Program-made: the position numbers and the translations under genes
Shown here: positions 1 to 9,591 of the stretch, one piece after another
Layout: each line of letters opens with the position of its first letter
Numbering within the stretch: position 1 is the stretch's first letter
The notes under the pieces: generated by a model
The model's database searches: none
Seen by the model: the letters and a program-made list of their open reading frames with translations, nothing else
What the model was told of the DNA's origin: nothing
Assembly (NCBI GenBank): GCA_963823675.1
Contig: CAWGMT010000007.1
Coordinates: 310,001-374,000 of the forward strand
Length of the DNA stretch: 64,000 bases
Reading direction: 5' to 3'
From: CAWGMT01 sp963823675
Lineage (GTDB): Bacteria; Planctomycetota; Planctomycetia; Isosphaerales; Isosphaeraceae

Positions 1-573
1 GAAATTGCCCAGGATCGTCGTGCCATAGGGCGTGTGCGACACCTCGGGGTGAAACTGGAGACCATAAATCGGCAGCCGGTGATGGCGGGCCGCGGCGATC
101 GGGCACGTCGTGGTGGCGGCCAGCGTGACGAAATCGGCACCCAGGTCCTGGATCTGGTCGCCGTGACTCATCCAGACGACAATCTCACCAGGGACATCCT
201 GAAACAACGGCTCAGCCGGATCGATCACGCGGCAGGTGGCGCGGCCGAACTCGCGTGCCGCGGCCGAAACGACCTTGGCACCCAGATCCAGGCACGCCAG
301 TTGCATCCCGTAGCAAATCCCCAGGATCGGCACGCCCAGCGCGAAGATCCCCGGATCGCAGCGGGGAGCGCCGGCTTCGTAGACGCTGGACGGTCCCCCC
401 GAAAGAATCAGGGCGAGCGGGTCGAGCTCGCGCACGCGCTCGGCCGAAATGTCATGACGGACAATCCGCGCATAGGCGTGCCGTTCGCGGACGCGCCGGG
501 CGATCAGCTGAACGTACTGGGCCCCGAAATCGAGAACGAGCACGGGACGCGCCGCCGGGTCGAGATCCGACAT
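1..573 (-). CDS. guaA: GMP synthase, N-terminal glutamine amidotransferase part (runs off the left edge)
   Basis: GMP synthase makes GMP from XMP using ammonia released from glutamine in its N-terminal class I amidotransferase domain. The minus frame opens with an ATG at 573 (MSDLDPAARPVLVLDFGAQY) and stays open to base 1, giving 191 residues. The glutamine-hydrolysing nucleophile is visible in GICYGMQLA (Cys about residue 87) and the catalytic His-Glu in LQFHPEVSHT (about residue 175). Both motifs are spaced as in GuaA, and the FGAQY start is characteristic of GuaA rather than of anthranilate synthase or carbamoyl-phosphate synthase. The ATP-pyrophosphatase and dimerisation domains must lie outside the window. 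Confidence 0.93.
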   Translation of the reverse strand, partial: MSDLDPAARPVLVLDFGAQYVQLIARRVRERHAYARIVRHDISAERVRELDPLALILSGGPSSVYEAGAPRCDPGIFALGVPILGICYGMQLACLDLGAKVVSAAAREFGRATCRVIDPAEPLFQDVPGEIVVWMSHGDQIQDLGADFVTLAATTTCPIAAARHHRLPIYGLQFHPEVSHTPYGTTILGNF

Positions 574-594
574 GGGGTGCCTTCAGATCATGAT

Positions 595-1215
595 TCAATC
601 CGCGTCGAAAACTGCCGCGACAGCGACTGAAAAACCCGCCAACAACACCGATGCCGCCGATTCCCCACGACGGTAGACGCCGGCTTCTTCGTACGCGTCC
701 CCGCGCAGGCGGAGCACGGTGATGGTTTCCGTTTGCGGGTTGACGATCCAGTATTCTGGGACGTGGGCTTCGGCATAATCCCCCCGCTTGCCAACCAGAT
801 CCCGTTCCGGTTTCTCTTCACTCACAACTTCCAGAGCGAGGTCGGCGCCGAGCCAGAAACGGTTTTGCCGGCGCGAATCGCCGGCCGAAAGCAGCAGCAG
901 CAGGTCGGGCTCGCGGAACTTGCCCGGCCGGATTCGCAGCCGCAACGGGGCGAAATGGACTCTGCCACCTCGGGGCTCCACACTAGCGTAAAAGGCAAGA
1001 AATAAGAATTTCAGGATGCTTTGGTGCTTGTCTGTGGGCATTGGTAGGACTTCCAGAAAACCGTCGGTAAACTCGACCAGCCGGTTCCGGTGCCCGGTCA
1101 GAACGAGATACTCTTCCTCGCTCCAGTTCCCCTGGGACGGAAGTAATTCCTCGAGCAAATCCTTCCATTCTTGTGCAGATGGAATGGTCGTCAGAAGCTC
1201 AGTTCCAGTTGCCAT
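595..1215 (-). CDS. Uma2 family endonuclease-like protein
   Basis: A 206-residue protein of the Uma2 family (PD-(D/E)XK fold), abundant in planctomycetes and cyanobacteria and of largely unknown role. The core is clear: REPDLLLL near residue 101, LALEVVSEE near 126, then KRGDYAEAHVPEYWIVNP near 143, matching the family pattern PD - EV - K..Y...GV.EYWIVDP. The ATG at 1215 fits the family's usual length of about 190-200 residues. The same reading frame is open upstream into the transposase gene, but the Uma2 homology begins only after this ATG, so I treat it as its own gene. It lies 21 bases from guaA, but co-transcription is not evident. A second, degenerate Uma2 lies near 59.9 kb. Confidence 0.8.
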   Translation of the reverse strand: MATGTELLTTIPSAQEWKDLLEELLPSQGNWSEEEYLVLTGHRNRLVEFTDGFLEVLPMPTDKHQSILKFLFLAFYASVEPRGGRVHFAPLRLRIRPGKFREPDLLLLLSAGDSRRQNRFWLGADLALEVVSEEKPERDLVGKRGDYAEAHVPEYWIVNPQTETITVLRLRGDAYEEAGVYRRGESAASVLLAGFSVAVAAVFDAD

Positions 1216-1331
1216 GGCGTTCCCTTGGAAGACGGGTTTAATTCCCACAGTCAATAATAGCCAGGATCGAAACACCGTGCTATGTGCCGGTTGCCGCGGC
1301 GGTTGAACGAGGCACGGTGGCGCGGCGTGGG

Positions 1332-2373
1332 TCAAACCACCGCGCAGGAGTGGGCCGCCAGCGCGGCGAATCTGGTTGCGATGCCAGCGGCGGCCGTGGG
1401 CTGATGCAGCCTCGGCCAGCCGTAGCGGTCGGCCGAAGTAGCTGCCGCTGCGCCTCGGCTCGCGCATCAGTCGCGACATCGTGTCAACCCACGCCGAAGG
1501 GTCGGCCCGCAGCCGCTCGAAGATCGAGCTGATCCCCGCGTCCAGGTGGGCCTTGCCATCGCGCACGAGCCGGCTCGTCCAGTCAATCAGCCTGACGTAG
1601 TACGACAGCGTGCAGCCGGCCACTAGCCCCGGTCGCAAACTCCCCTCGTTCCGTAGGTCATCGAGCGGCAAGAGCCACAGGCCCTGTTCCTGGGACGGGT
1701 CGCGAGTCAACGTCGAGAGATCGTCGCGGATCGACTCGAGGGTTCCGTTTATCCGGCAATGCTCGATCCGGGCGTGGAGCGAGGTGTGCGGCGTCTCCTC
1801 GGGAAGCGCTGCAACGCCGGCGGCCAAAGGGTTCAGGTCGATGTACGCGGCCGTCGCCAGCAGACTTTCCTCGTCCAGCACGGCGATGCTCCGGAATCGG
1901 CTTTCCCAGAAGGCTCCCGTATAGCCGTCTTCCTTGTTGGCCATTCGCGCCAGCGGCTCCTTGAGGCATTTCATGAACCATCCGAGGTCGGTCAAACGCC
2001 GGCGCGTCTTGGCCACCCAGTCTGGGTCGCCAGCGAGCTGGCTGACGCGGGCGTCCGAAACCGGCAGCGCATTCCCGGCGACGTCGCGTACGGGAAAGAG
2101 GGTCGCCCAGCGCCGCGCGACCTCCTGATCGGACCACCCATTGGCCCGGGGCGAGTCGAGCCGCAAAAGCACGTGAAGATGGTTATCCATGATGGCAAAG
2201 CCCGCGCAGTCAATCCCGAAGAGTCCACTCAACTCCTCAAGCCGCCGCTCGATCCAATCCTTCCGGTGCGCGGCACCCTCACCGAACAGAAAGGCCCTCC
2301 GCACGCAGCGCGAGATGCAGTGATACCAAGGGGTTACGGCTTCGTCAACGATCTGCGACCGCGGCAAGGACAT
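1332..2373 (-). CDS. REP-associated (RAYT / IS200-like Y1) transposase, probable frameshift near its C-terminus
   Basis: Single-strand DNA transposase of the HUH/Y1 type found next to REP palindromes. The start ATG at 2373 has a GGAGG ribosome site six bases upstream. The protein shows WYHCISRCVRRAF near the N-terminus, the metal-binding HUH pair in DNHLHVLL, and AAYIDLNPLAAGV, where RAYT proteins carry the catalytic tyrosine helix. In the unshifted frame no stop appears before the Uma2 gene. In the next frame the sequence continues as TRFAALAAHSCAVV and stops at 1332. The length (1042 nt) fits loss of two bases near 1380-1400. Several REP-like palindromes in the window are possible substrates, but no link is proven. 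Confidence 0.68.
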
Positions 2374-2448
2374 GAGTTGCCTCCATCTTGGTTGCTGGGA
2401 CGTCTTCGTCTTATACCACAACGGCAACGGCTTCTCCAGATACCTCAA

Positions 2449-2551
2449 ATTTTATGCCAGGCCTTTTATTTCGACCAATATTCGGTTTACACCCGCGTAT
2501 CACAAGGCGTTAATTTGAAAATACTTATCGCCAGGTCGCCGGCGAACGGGG
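2449..2551. other. Short AT-richer intergenic spacer
   Basis: About 100 bases between the transposase start and the kinase stop. It is less GC-rich than its surroundings. No gene or convincing hairpin seen. Confidence 0.4.
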
Positions 2552-5500
2552 TCAGCGCAGTTTCGATGCGTCGTCAGATGGCGGCGGCGCCGCTCCAGGC
2601 TGAGGCGGCCCGGGCCGCCCGAGGAGCTGAGCCGCCTCGCTCCAGAGCTGCCGCTGGTCGTCGTCGGTCATCCGCGGGTGATTCTTGGCCCAGTCCGCAG
2701 CCTTGTCGAAGAAGGCACGAGCTTGGCCCTGATCGCCTTTCCGCCAGCTCGCGAGGGCCATCGCGAACCAGACGTTGGCATCCCCATGCTTTGTCATCGC
2801 CAGCGATCGCTCGCCGGCAGCCAGCGAAAGAGCCCATTGGCCGGCGCGATACTCGGCCAGCGCCAAAGTGCCGAAGAACGAGCCGTTGGGTTGCAACTGC
2901 GCGGCTCGGCGCGCGTGCGCCAGTGCCTCGTCATAATCACTCCTTGGACGGTTGGCAGGAACGGCAAGCGCAAAGGCCAAGTTGTTATGCGCCTCGGGGT
3001 CGTCCGGCTGGAGTCGTATCGCCTCGCGCCATTCGGCGATGCCGTCGGCCAGTTTTCCCAGGCGGTACAGTCCGAGGGCAAGGCCCTCGTGAGCGAGCGG
3101 ACTATCGGGCTGGAGTCGTATCGCCTCGCGGTATTCAGCGACCAGTTCGGGGAGCTTCCCTTGCTCGTTCAAGCCAATGGCGAGGTTGATATGAGCGGCG
3201 GCCGAGTTGGGATTGAGACGGATGGATTCGCGCAGCTCGTCAACGCCCCGATCGAGCTGGATTGGACAAAGCGCGACACCCAGACCCATATGGGCGGCAA
3301 AGCTTTGCGGCCGGACGGCCACTGCAACGGAATAATACCGAGCCACCACCGCCGGCTTGGTTTCGGGGGTCCAAATGCCAGCTCCCCAAAGATAGTGCCA
3401 GCCGAGCTGGTCGTTGACCCAGTAGTCGTTGGGCTGGCGCCTCCACGCCCGCAGCAGAATGGCTTCCGTCCGCGCCCGATCGCCCAGAATCTGGAGCCAT
3501 CGCGCCAGGAGCAAGAGGCTGGTCGCGGGTTGGCCTTCGAGTGCCTTCTGGTCGTCGGCCAGCCGGGAGAGCGCGTTCCGGTCGCTGCCGCGGACCTGCG
3601 CTCGAAGCGCGTCGCGCCACGGGTCCGGGTCAGCGGCGCGCGCCGCCTCGTTCAGCCGCCGCCAGAACGCCCCTTCCTGCTTCTCTGGAAACGACAAGCG
3701 GACGTGGACCCAGTCATCGAGAAATGCAGCCAGCTCGACCGGCGCTGACCGCGAGGCCAGCCGCTTGCCGGCTTCCTTGGGGTCGAGCTTTTCGAAGTCG
3801 ATGCCGAAATCGCGGAAGGCGGCCGTGTACTCGACGTCGGTCTGCGCGGGTTTCATATGCACGCTGCGAGCTTCGCGGATTTTCGCGAGGCGATCCAGCA
3901 GCTCGCGATCGCGTCGCGCCTCGCGCGCCTTGGTCTGCGCCTCGGCTTGTCCCTGTGCCAATGCCGCCAGGAGCGTGCGCACCCGGTCTTGCAGTTCGCG
4001 GCCCGATTCTCCCGCAGCGAGCAGACCCTCGGCCTTGGTGGCCGCATTCAGGGCCGTCAACCAAGGCGACACGTCACCAACCGCCGCCGATTGCGCCTGG
4101 CCCCAGAAAAGCGTCGCCTCGTCGAGCGCCTGATTCACCACGCGCTCGGTCGCCGCACGTCGTCCTGCCCGGTATTGCTGGAGGTAAGCCCAGCCGCCGC
4201 CACCTAGGACCATGAGCCCCACGATCGACGCCGCCACGGCAACCGTCAGCCGCCGCCGCGCCGTTTCCTCGACTCGCGCCAGCTCCGCCCGTCGCAATCG
4301 CTCCTGCACGCCAGTCAGATAGGCCGTCACCCGCTGGACCACTTGCTGAGCCGTTCGCGGACGGTCCTCGCGTGCCGGGGCCAGGCAGTGCTTGGCCAGT
4401 TGGATCAATTCGAGCTCGGCGCGCGATGCGTCGAGCCGGTTGAACGCCCCGGCCACATCCCCGCGCGACGCCTTTGACAATATCTCGTGCACGTTTTGCC
4501 CGCCGAAGACCGGCCGGCCGGTGAGAATCACGCAGAGGATCGCCCCCAGCCCGAAAACATCAGCCCGCTCGTCCACCAGCCCGATTTCTCCCCGTGCCTG
4601 CTCGGGGGCCATGAAGGACGGTGTACCCAGGACGCTCCCAGCCAGTGAGGCGTCGGCCTCGGAACCAGACCGGGCCGTCCGAACCATGCTCATGGTCCGC
4701 TCGGGGGCGTCGGCAAGCCCGCTCCGCTCGTCGTCCGGGCCTGCTTGAGCCATGACCTTCGCCAGCCCCCAGTCCATGACCTGCACCTCGCCGAAACTCC
4801 CCACCATCACATTGGCAGGTTTCAGATCGCGATGGATCACGCCGCGGGCATGGGCGTAGGCCATCGTCTGGCAGACCGACTCGAAGATCGACAAGAACCG
4901 CGGCAGGTCGTCGTGGAGCGGGTGGAGACCTTCGGTCACTTCCGGGGCGACGTCGGGAGACCCGCCCCCAGTGCCCCTGGCGAGCCCGGTCCCGTAAGCG
5001 CCTGAAGTGCGTTCGTCGGAACTCGGGGCGCTGACGCGACCCCGCTCGCCAAGCAGCGCGTCCAGCGTCCGCCCCTTTACGAGTTTCATGGTGAAAAACG
5101 GCCGGAAGTCGGGGAACGTCCCCAGCTCATATACGGGCACCACTCCGGGATGCTGGAGCTGGCCGGCGATCTGAGCTTCCTCCACGAACCTCTTAATGAA
5201 CTCTGGCTTCTCCCGGTGCGATTCGAGCAGTACCTTGAGAGCCAGCTCTCGCCCAAGATCGAGGTCGCGGCCACGGATTACAGCGCCCATTCCGCCGCGC
5301 GATCTCACCGAAGAATTCGTAGCGTTCAGCCCGCTCGGGTGTGCCGGGCGTCGCGCCGGAAGACGGTCTGGGTTGCGGGCGAGTCTCGTTTGCGGGGTCC
5401 GTGTCGCGGAGGAGTACATGCGGAGTGCGGTCGAGGGTCTCGCCGATCTGCGCCAGCACGCTCCGGAACGCGGGCGCAAGCGATACCGTCATATCCGAAG

Positions 5501-5654
5501 TCGAGGACGCAAGGGCCGTGTCGTCGGGGCCAGAGCGCTCCATGCCCCCGTCGGGCAAGCATTGCGGAAACAGGCTACCGGGTGAGCCCGCGGTCAGGAT
5601 CGCGCCGCAAGATGGACACCGTCCCTCTCGGGGTTGGGGATGCAATCCAGTCAT
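2552..5654 (-). CDS. Ser/Thr protein kinase with C-terminal TPR region, one frameshift in the glycine loop
   Basis: Membrane-anchored Hanks-type kinase. The ATG at 5654 opens with MTGLHPQPREGRCPSCGAIL, a zinc-ribbon-like start (CPSCG) common in planctomycete kinases. The frame reaches YEFFGEIAR and then breaks. The other frame resumes exactly at GGMGAVIRGRDLDLG, so the glycine-rich loop is split by loss of two bases near 5294-5301. The rest is clear: LALKV lysine, HRDLKPANVMVG catalytic loop, MDWGLAKVM (DWG in place of DFG, usual in this kinase group) and SFMAPEQARGE. A single TM helix follows (AASIVGLMVLGGGGWAYL), then several TPR units (for example PNSAAAHINLAIGLNEQGKL). Repaired length is about 1034 residues. 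Its start lies 41 bases after the proC stop, suggesting one operon. Confidence 0.85.
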
Positions 5655-5695
5655 GATCCAACCTTTCTGGCAACGAACGGCCGGTGCAACCCGGC

Positions 5696-6566
5696 TTATT
5701 TGATCATCGTCTGGGGGACCGCGGCCAGAGCTGCGAGCTCGCCCGAGCGCTTGGCGGCCGCTTCGACGGCGTCGATCAACGCCCCTCGCACGCCACCGCG
5801 CTCGAGCGCGTGCAACCCGGCGATCGTCGTGCCGCCCGGCGAGGCGACCTGATCTTTGAGCACACCGGGATGCAGTCCGGTTTCGAGCACCAGCCTGGCG
5901 GCGCCCGCCACGGTCTGGGCCGCCAGCAACGTGGCGACGTCGCGCGGCAAGCCCGCGCACGCCCCCATCCGACAGCGCCTCGACCATCAGAAAGACGAAC
6001 GCCGGCCCACTGCCCGAGAGCCCCGTGACCGCGTCCAGCAACGACTCGGCGACACACACCGCGACCCCCACCGAGCTCAGAAATGCGCTCACGACGGCTT
6101 CGTCTTCCCGGCCGACGTGGGGGCCAAGTGCATAAGCCGATGCGCCCTGGCCGATCAAGGCCGGAGTATTGGGCATGACCCGGACGACGCGGGCCGCTGG
6201 TCCCAATCGCTCGACGATCGACGCGATCGTGACGCCGGCGGCGATCGAGACGATAAGGTGATTGGGCGTCACGAAGGGACGCAGCTCGTCAAGCGCCTGG
6301 CGCATGCTCTGCGGCTTGACCGCCAGCACCAGTACGTCGCTCCGCTCGGCCACCGGGCGATTCGCGTCGAAAACTGCGATACCCGTTTCTGATCCCAGAA
6401 GCTCACGAGCCTCACGCAGCGGATCGCTGGCGCAGAGCGCTTCGACCGGAGCCAGGCCGGCGCGCAGCATTCCTTTGACGAGCGCCGTCGCCATCTTGCC
6501 CGAGCCGATGAATCCCCACCGCCGGCTGGTTTGATCGACAATCGTATCGCATCCCAAACTGGTCAT
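5696..6566 (-). CDS. proC: Pyrroline-5-carboxylate reductase, frameshifted
   Basis: Last step of proline synthesis: NAD(P)H reduction of pyrroline-5-carboxylate. The N-terminal Rossmann motif is WGFIGSGKMATALVKGM (about residues 17-33), followed by LAVKPQSM, RVMPNTPALIGQG and AVTGLSGSGPAFVFLMVEAL. The frame then leaves the family. The next frame carries on with GLPRDVATLLAAQTVAGAA, HPGVLKDQVASPGGTTIAGL and the C-terminal helix. A missing GC in the run at 5951-5960 explains the break, giving 290 residues, close to the family's 270. The ATG at 6566 overlaps the upstream dehydrogenase stop (ATGA), so the two are probably translationally coupled. Confidence 0.9.
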
Positions 6567-7646
6567 GAATTTCCCTCAAACTGCGCTAGCTTTCGAATGA
6601 ACGCCGGCTCGAGAAACACCTCGGGATTCAGGACGTTAAGAGGCCGCTCCCCGCGGGCGGCCCGCAGCATTCCCTCGGCCATGGCCTCGCCTGTCGCCTG
6701 CCAGACTTCGCCGGTCAACGCCAACCAGTGAGGAGTCAGAATCACGTTGTCGAGCCCGATCAACGGATCGTCCCAGGGCAGGGGCTCGACCTCGAAGACG
6801 TCGAGACCGGCGCCGGCGATCTTGCGATCGAGCAGGGCGGCCACGAGCGCCGGCTGGTCAACCAGCTCGCCCCGCGCGACGTTGATAAGAAACGCCGTTG
6901 GCTTCATGAGGGCAAGTTGAGGCGCACCGATCAGGCGCCGCGTCGCCGCGGTGAGCCGGCAGTGCAAGCTGACAAAGTCCGAGGCGGCGAAGACTTCGTC
7001 GAGCGAGGTAAGCTGAACACCCAGCGACCGCGCAACGGCCGGCTCGGCGTGCGGCGAGTATGCGAGGACGCGCATCCCGAACGGGGCGACCAGTCGAACG
7101 AGCTCGTGCCCGCTGCGGCCCAGGCCGACGATTCCCAACGTCCGGTTCTGGATCTCACCGCCTAGCACTGCCGCCTGCTGATCCCAATGACCCTGCCGCA
7201 CGATCCGCTCCTGGTCCGGCAGGCGCTTGGCCAGGGCCAGCATGAAGAGCAGCGCTGCCGAAGCCGTCGAGTGATTCAGCGCCGTCGGGGCATTGAAGAC
7301 CGCTACGCCGTGCTCGGTGCAGGCGGCCAGGTCGATCTTGTCATACCCCGCGCCCGAGCGGCCGATCACGACCAGATCAAGGGCGCCGGCCGCGAAGGTG
7401 CTCGCCGTGACCCAGGGGCGGAGCACAATCAGGCCGTTGAACGTCGCGGATATGGTCCGGCGTGATTTCCAGTGAGTAGAGCTGCGAAAAGTAGGTGGAA
7501 TCTCCGGCCCGCGGAGCCAGATCGGTCAGAAACCGCCAGCGCACATACGGGTGCCGGCTCAAGCACTCCAGTCCCGAGGTACCGTACGCTGGAGTGCCCG
7601 ATTCGTTGAGAAAATCGCCGGTGAGGGCAACGTGAAAGACTCGCAT
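6563..7646 (-). CDS. D-isomer-specific 2-hydroxyacid dehydrogenase family protein, frameshifted
   Basis: NAD-dependent dehydrogenase of the phosphoglycerate / glycerate / formate dehydrogenase family; the substrate cannot be read from sequence. The N-terminal part (from the ATG at 7646, MRVFHVALTGDFLNESG) runs to DHIRDV, then the frame changes near 7437-7443 and continues as NGLIVLRPW. After that the whole catalytic and NAD domain is present: VVIGRSGAGYDKID, GIVGLGRSGHELV (glycine-rich loop), LINVARGELVDQPAL (catalytic Arg region), GAGLDVFEVEPLP (catalytic Glu) and NVILTPHWLALT (His). The length (1084 nt) fits one extra base, giving about 360 residues. A tandem heptamer array ends only four bases upstream of the start codon, so no normal ribosome site is present. 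Confidence 0.82.
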
Positions 7647-7650
7647 GGCG

Positions 7651-7776
7651 GTTGTCGGTTGTCAGTTGTCAGTTGTCCGTTGTCCGTTGTCCGTTGTCAG
7701 TTGTCGGTTGTCGGTTGTCCGTTGTTGGTTGTCGGTTGTCGGTTGTCCGTTGTTAGTTGTCCGTTGTCCGTTGTCA
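7651..7776. repeat. Tandem heptamer array, 18 units of GTTGTCN
   Basis: Eighteen contiguous 7-base units beginning GTTGT, with the last one or two positions varying (GTTGTCA, GTTGTCC, GTTGTCG, GTTGTTA, GTTGTTG). It resembles the short tandemly repeated heptamers described in cyanobacteria. It abuts the dehydrogenase start codon (7646, minus strand) and so replaces its leader and ribosome site. Confidence 0.95.
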
Positions 7777-7952
7777 GCAATTCGACGAAGAATAGGCGCT
7801 CGTCCGGCTTGGCTGGAGGCGATCAACCCCCATGCCATCGGTGATGCGGCCTTGTGGGAATTATGGGACATCTTAACCACGGACAGCGCTCATCGACACG
7901 GAAAAAAAAGAAACAGCGTCGCGGCGCCCGGCGCAATTCTCGGGAGCCGGAT

Positions 7953-8127
7953 CTCGTTCACTCGGAGCCAGCGGCGCCGGCGCCGGTCTGGACCGGCGCA
8001 GTAAGCGCAGTCGCCGCGCCCAGCCCGAATCTTGGGAGCCAACCGTCGTTTAACCCCGAGCCATCGGCGACGGCGACCGGTTCGACAGGGCAGTGAACGC
8101 CGTCGCCGTTGGCTCCGGGTGAACGAG
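7953..8127. repeat. Inverted repeat pair in the intergenic region
   Basis: The 24-base arm at 7953-7976 matches the reverse complement of 8104-8127 at 22 of 24 positions. The arms contain CGGAGCC palindromic pieces and GGCGCCGGCGCC-rich sequence. No coding potential is seen in 7777-8194. It could be a non-autonomous REP/MITE-like unit; the function is unknown. Confidence 0.6.
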
Positions 8128-8194
8128 CACGGCGGCTGCGGCTCTGCCGTTTTGGGCTGTCCGCGGCATTCGAGCAATCGCACCGCCGGGAAAA

Positions 8195-9352
8195 TCAACC
8201 GTTCTGCGTGAAGTTCGTCTGCCAGTCGCGATCCCACAGACTGGGGAACGCATGGGGGACGTAAGGATGCTCGGCGATCGCGCGCTCGTCGAGCGTAAGT
8301 CCCAGGCCAGGTGTTTCACTCGCCAGGAATTCGCCGTTTCGAATCGGGTTCCAGCCTCCGGCGAGGTCGTTGCGCCAGGGCACGTCGAACTCGGCAAATG
8401 CCTCCTGGATCAGGAAGTTGGGGGTACAGAGGTCAAAGTGGAGGCAGGCGGCCAGTGCGACCGGCCCGATCGAGCAATGGGGCGCCACCCGCAGGTCCTG
8501 GGCATCGGCCATGGCCGCGATCTTCTTCGCGGCCAGGATGCCGCCGCAATGGGCAAGATCCATCTGCACCACGTCGACGGCCCGCAGCGCGATCAACCGG
8601 TAAAAGTCGGCCAGCGTGTAGAGCCGCTCGCCGGCCGCGATCGGGCAGGGGCCTGCCGAGCGCTTGACCTCGGCCAGGAGGTCGAGACATTCGGGCGCGA
8701 CCGGCTCTTCGCACCAGGTCGGCTCGAACGCCGCCAGCTCGCGGATCACCGCGGTCGCGGTCCCCGCCGCCAGCCTGCCGTGGAATTCGATCATCAGCCC
8801 GACGTCGGAACCGACCGCTTCCCGCACGGCCGCCACGATGTCGATCGCCGCCGCGAATGCATTCCCGTCGAGGACCTTCCAGGCAGTGCCGAACGGGTCA
8901 AACTTGAGCGCCCGATAGCCGCGGCGCACAGCCGCGCGGGCCCGCTCCGCAAACTCGGCGTGCGTGCGTGCTCCGCCATACCACCCATTGGCGTACGCCG
9001 GAACCTTTTCGTGGCACCGCCCACCCAGGAGGCGATAGACCGGCTGGCCACAAGCCTTGCCGATCAAGTCCCACATCGCGATCTCGACGCCGCTGATGGC
9101 CGTCATGACGGTTGAGCCGCCCTGGTACTGGTCGCGGATCATACCGCCCACCACGGCCTCGATGTCGAACGGGTCGGCCCCCAGCACCCGGCCCTTGACC
9201 CATTCGTGGAGCAGCGTCTCCACAGTCTTTTCCTGCCACTCGAGCGTGGCCTCGCCCACGCCCGTCAAACCGGTATCGGTGGACAGGCGGATGAAGAGAT
9301 AATTCCGCAAACCGGCATTGGCCAGAAAGGTCTCGAAGCCGGCGATCTTCAC
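8195..9352 (-). CDS. Mandelate racemase / muconate lactonizing family protein (galactonate dehydratase-like)
   Basis: Enolase-superfamily enzyme of 385 residues that would abstract a proton alpha to a carboxylate, most likely dehydrating a sugar acid. The N-terminal capping domain (MKIAGFETFLAN... TGVGEATLEW) is followed by the barrel. The barrel has RALKFDPFG (acid/base Lys strand), VGLMIEFHGRL (metal ligand 1), PTWCEEP (metal ligand 2), PIAAGERL (metal ligand 3) and VAPHCSIGP (barrel His). This set is closest to D-galactonate/arabinonate dehydratase-like members. The ATG at 9352 gives the usual family length. It is intact. The divergent gene at 9592 encodes a sugar isomerase, so both may serve sugar or sugar-acid breakdown. 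The exact substrate is not assigned. Confidence 0.85.
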   Translation of the reverse strand: MKIAGFETFLANAGLRNYLFIRLSTDTGLTGVGEATLEWQEKTVETLLHEWVKGRVLGADPFDIEAVVGGMIRDQYQGGSTVMTAISGVEIAMWDLIGKACGQPVYRLLGGRCHEKVPAYANGWYGGARTHAEFAERARAAVRRGYRALKFDPFGTAWKVLDGNAFAAAIDIVAAVREAVGSDVGLMIEFHGRLAAGTATAVIRELAAFEPTWCEEPVAPECLDLLAEVKRSAGPCPIAAGERLYTLADFYRLIALRAVDVVQMDLAHCGGILAAKKIAAMADAQDLRVAPHCSIGPVALAACLHFDLCTPNFLIQEAFAEFDVPWRNDLAGGWNPIRNGEFLASETPGLGLTLDERAIAEHPYVPHAFPSLWDRDWQTNFTQNG

Positions 9353-9463
9353 GGGGCGCTCCGCTCCTCTGTGGACTCAATCTGAGTCAATAAAGGCAGG
9401 GCTTGCAGGATGACGTCTCGCCCCGTATTTTTCAAGCAGCGCACCATGGGCTTCCACAAATCG

Positions 9464-9570
9464 GGGAGGGCGAGGCACCGTCCGAGCCGCCTGGGAGCCT
9501 GGGAGGGCGAGGCTCCGTCCGAGCCGCCCGGGAGATTGGCTCGCCGGGAGGGCGAGGCTCCGTCCGAGCC
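9464..9570. repeat. Three 25-bp REP-like repeats containing GGCTCCGTCCGAGCC
   Basis: Copies at 9464-9488, 9501-9525 and 9546-9570 share GGGAGGGCGAGG(C/T)(A/T)CCGTCCGAGCC in frame with each other. Each holds the small stem GGCTC-CGTCC-GAGCC (one mismatch in copy 1). They fill the divergent intergenic region just upstream of the isomerase start. Confidence 0.9.
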
Positions 9571-9591
9571 ATGTTCTGCCGATCCGATCCG

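Noticed and set aside
595..2448. A 617-codon open frame that looks like a transposase-Uma2 fusion protein
   Set aside because: Uma2 similarity begins exactly at an internal ATG, the Uma2 part has normal stand-alone length, and the transposase finds a natural stop at 1332 in the next frame. An indel hiding the stop is simpler than a fusion.
1759..3189. Plus-strand 476-codon frame across the transposase and kinase region
   Set aside because: It is antisense to two recognisable genes and has no family similarity.
5294..5301. Programmed ribosomal frameshifting as an explanation for the broken genes
   Set aside because: No common slippery heptamer or downstream stimulator is seen, shifts go in both directions, and they affect many unrelated genes.
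7651..7776. CRISPR or VNTR coding repeat
   Set aside because: The 7-base period without spacers is not CRISPR-like, and the repeat is outside any supported gene.
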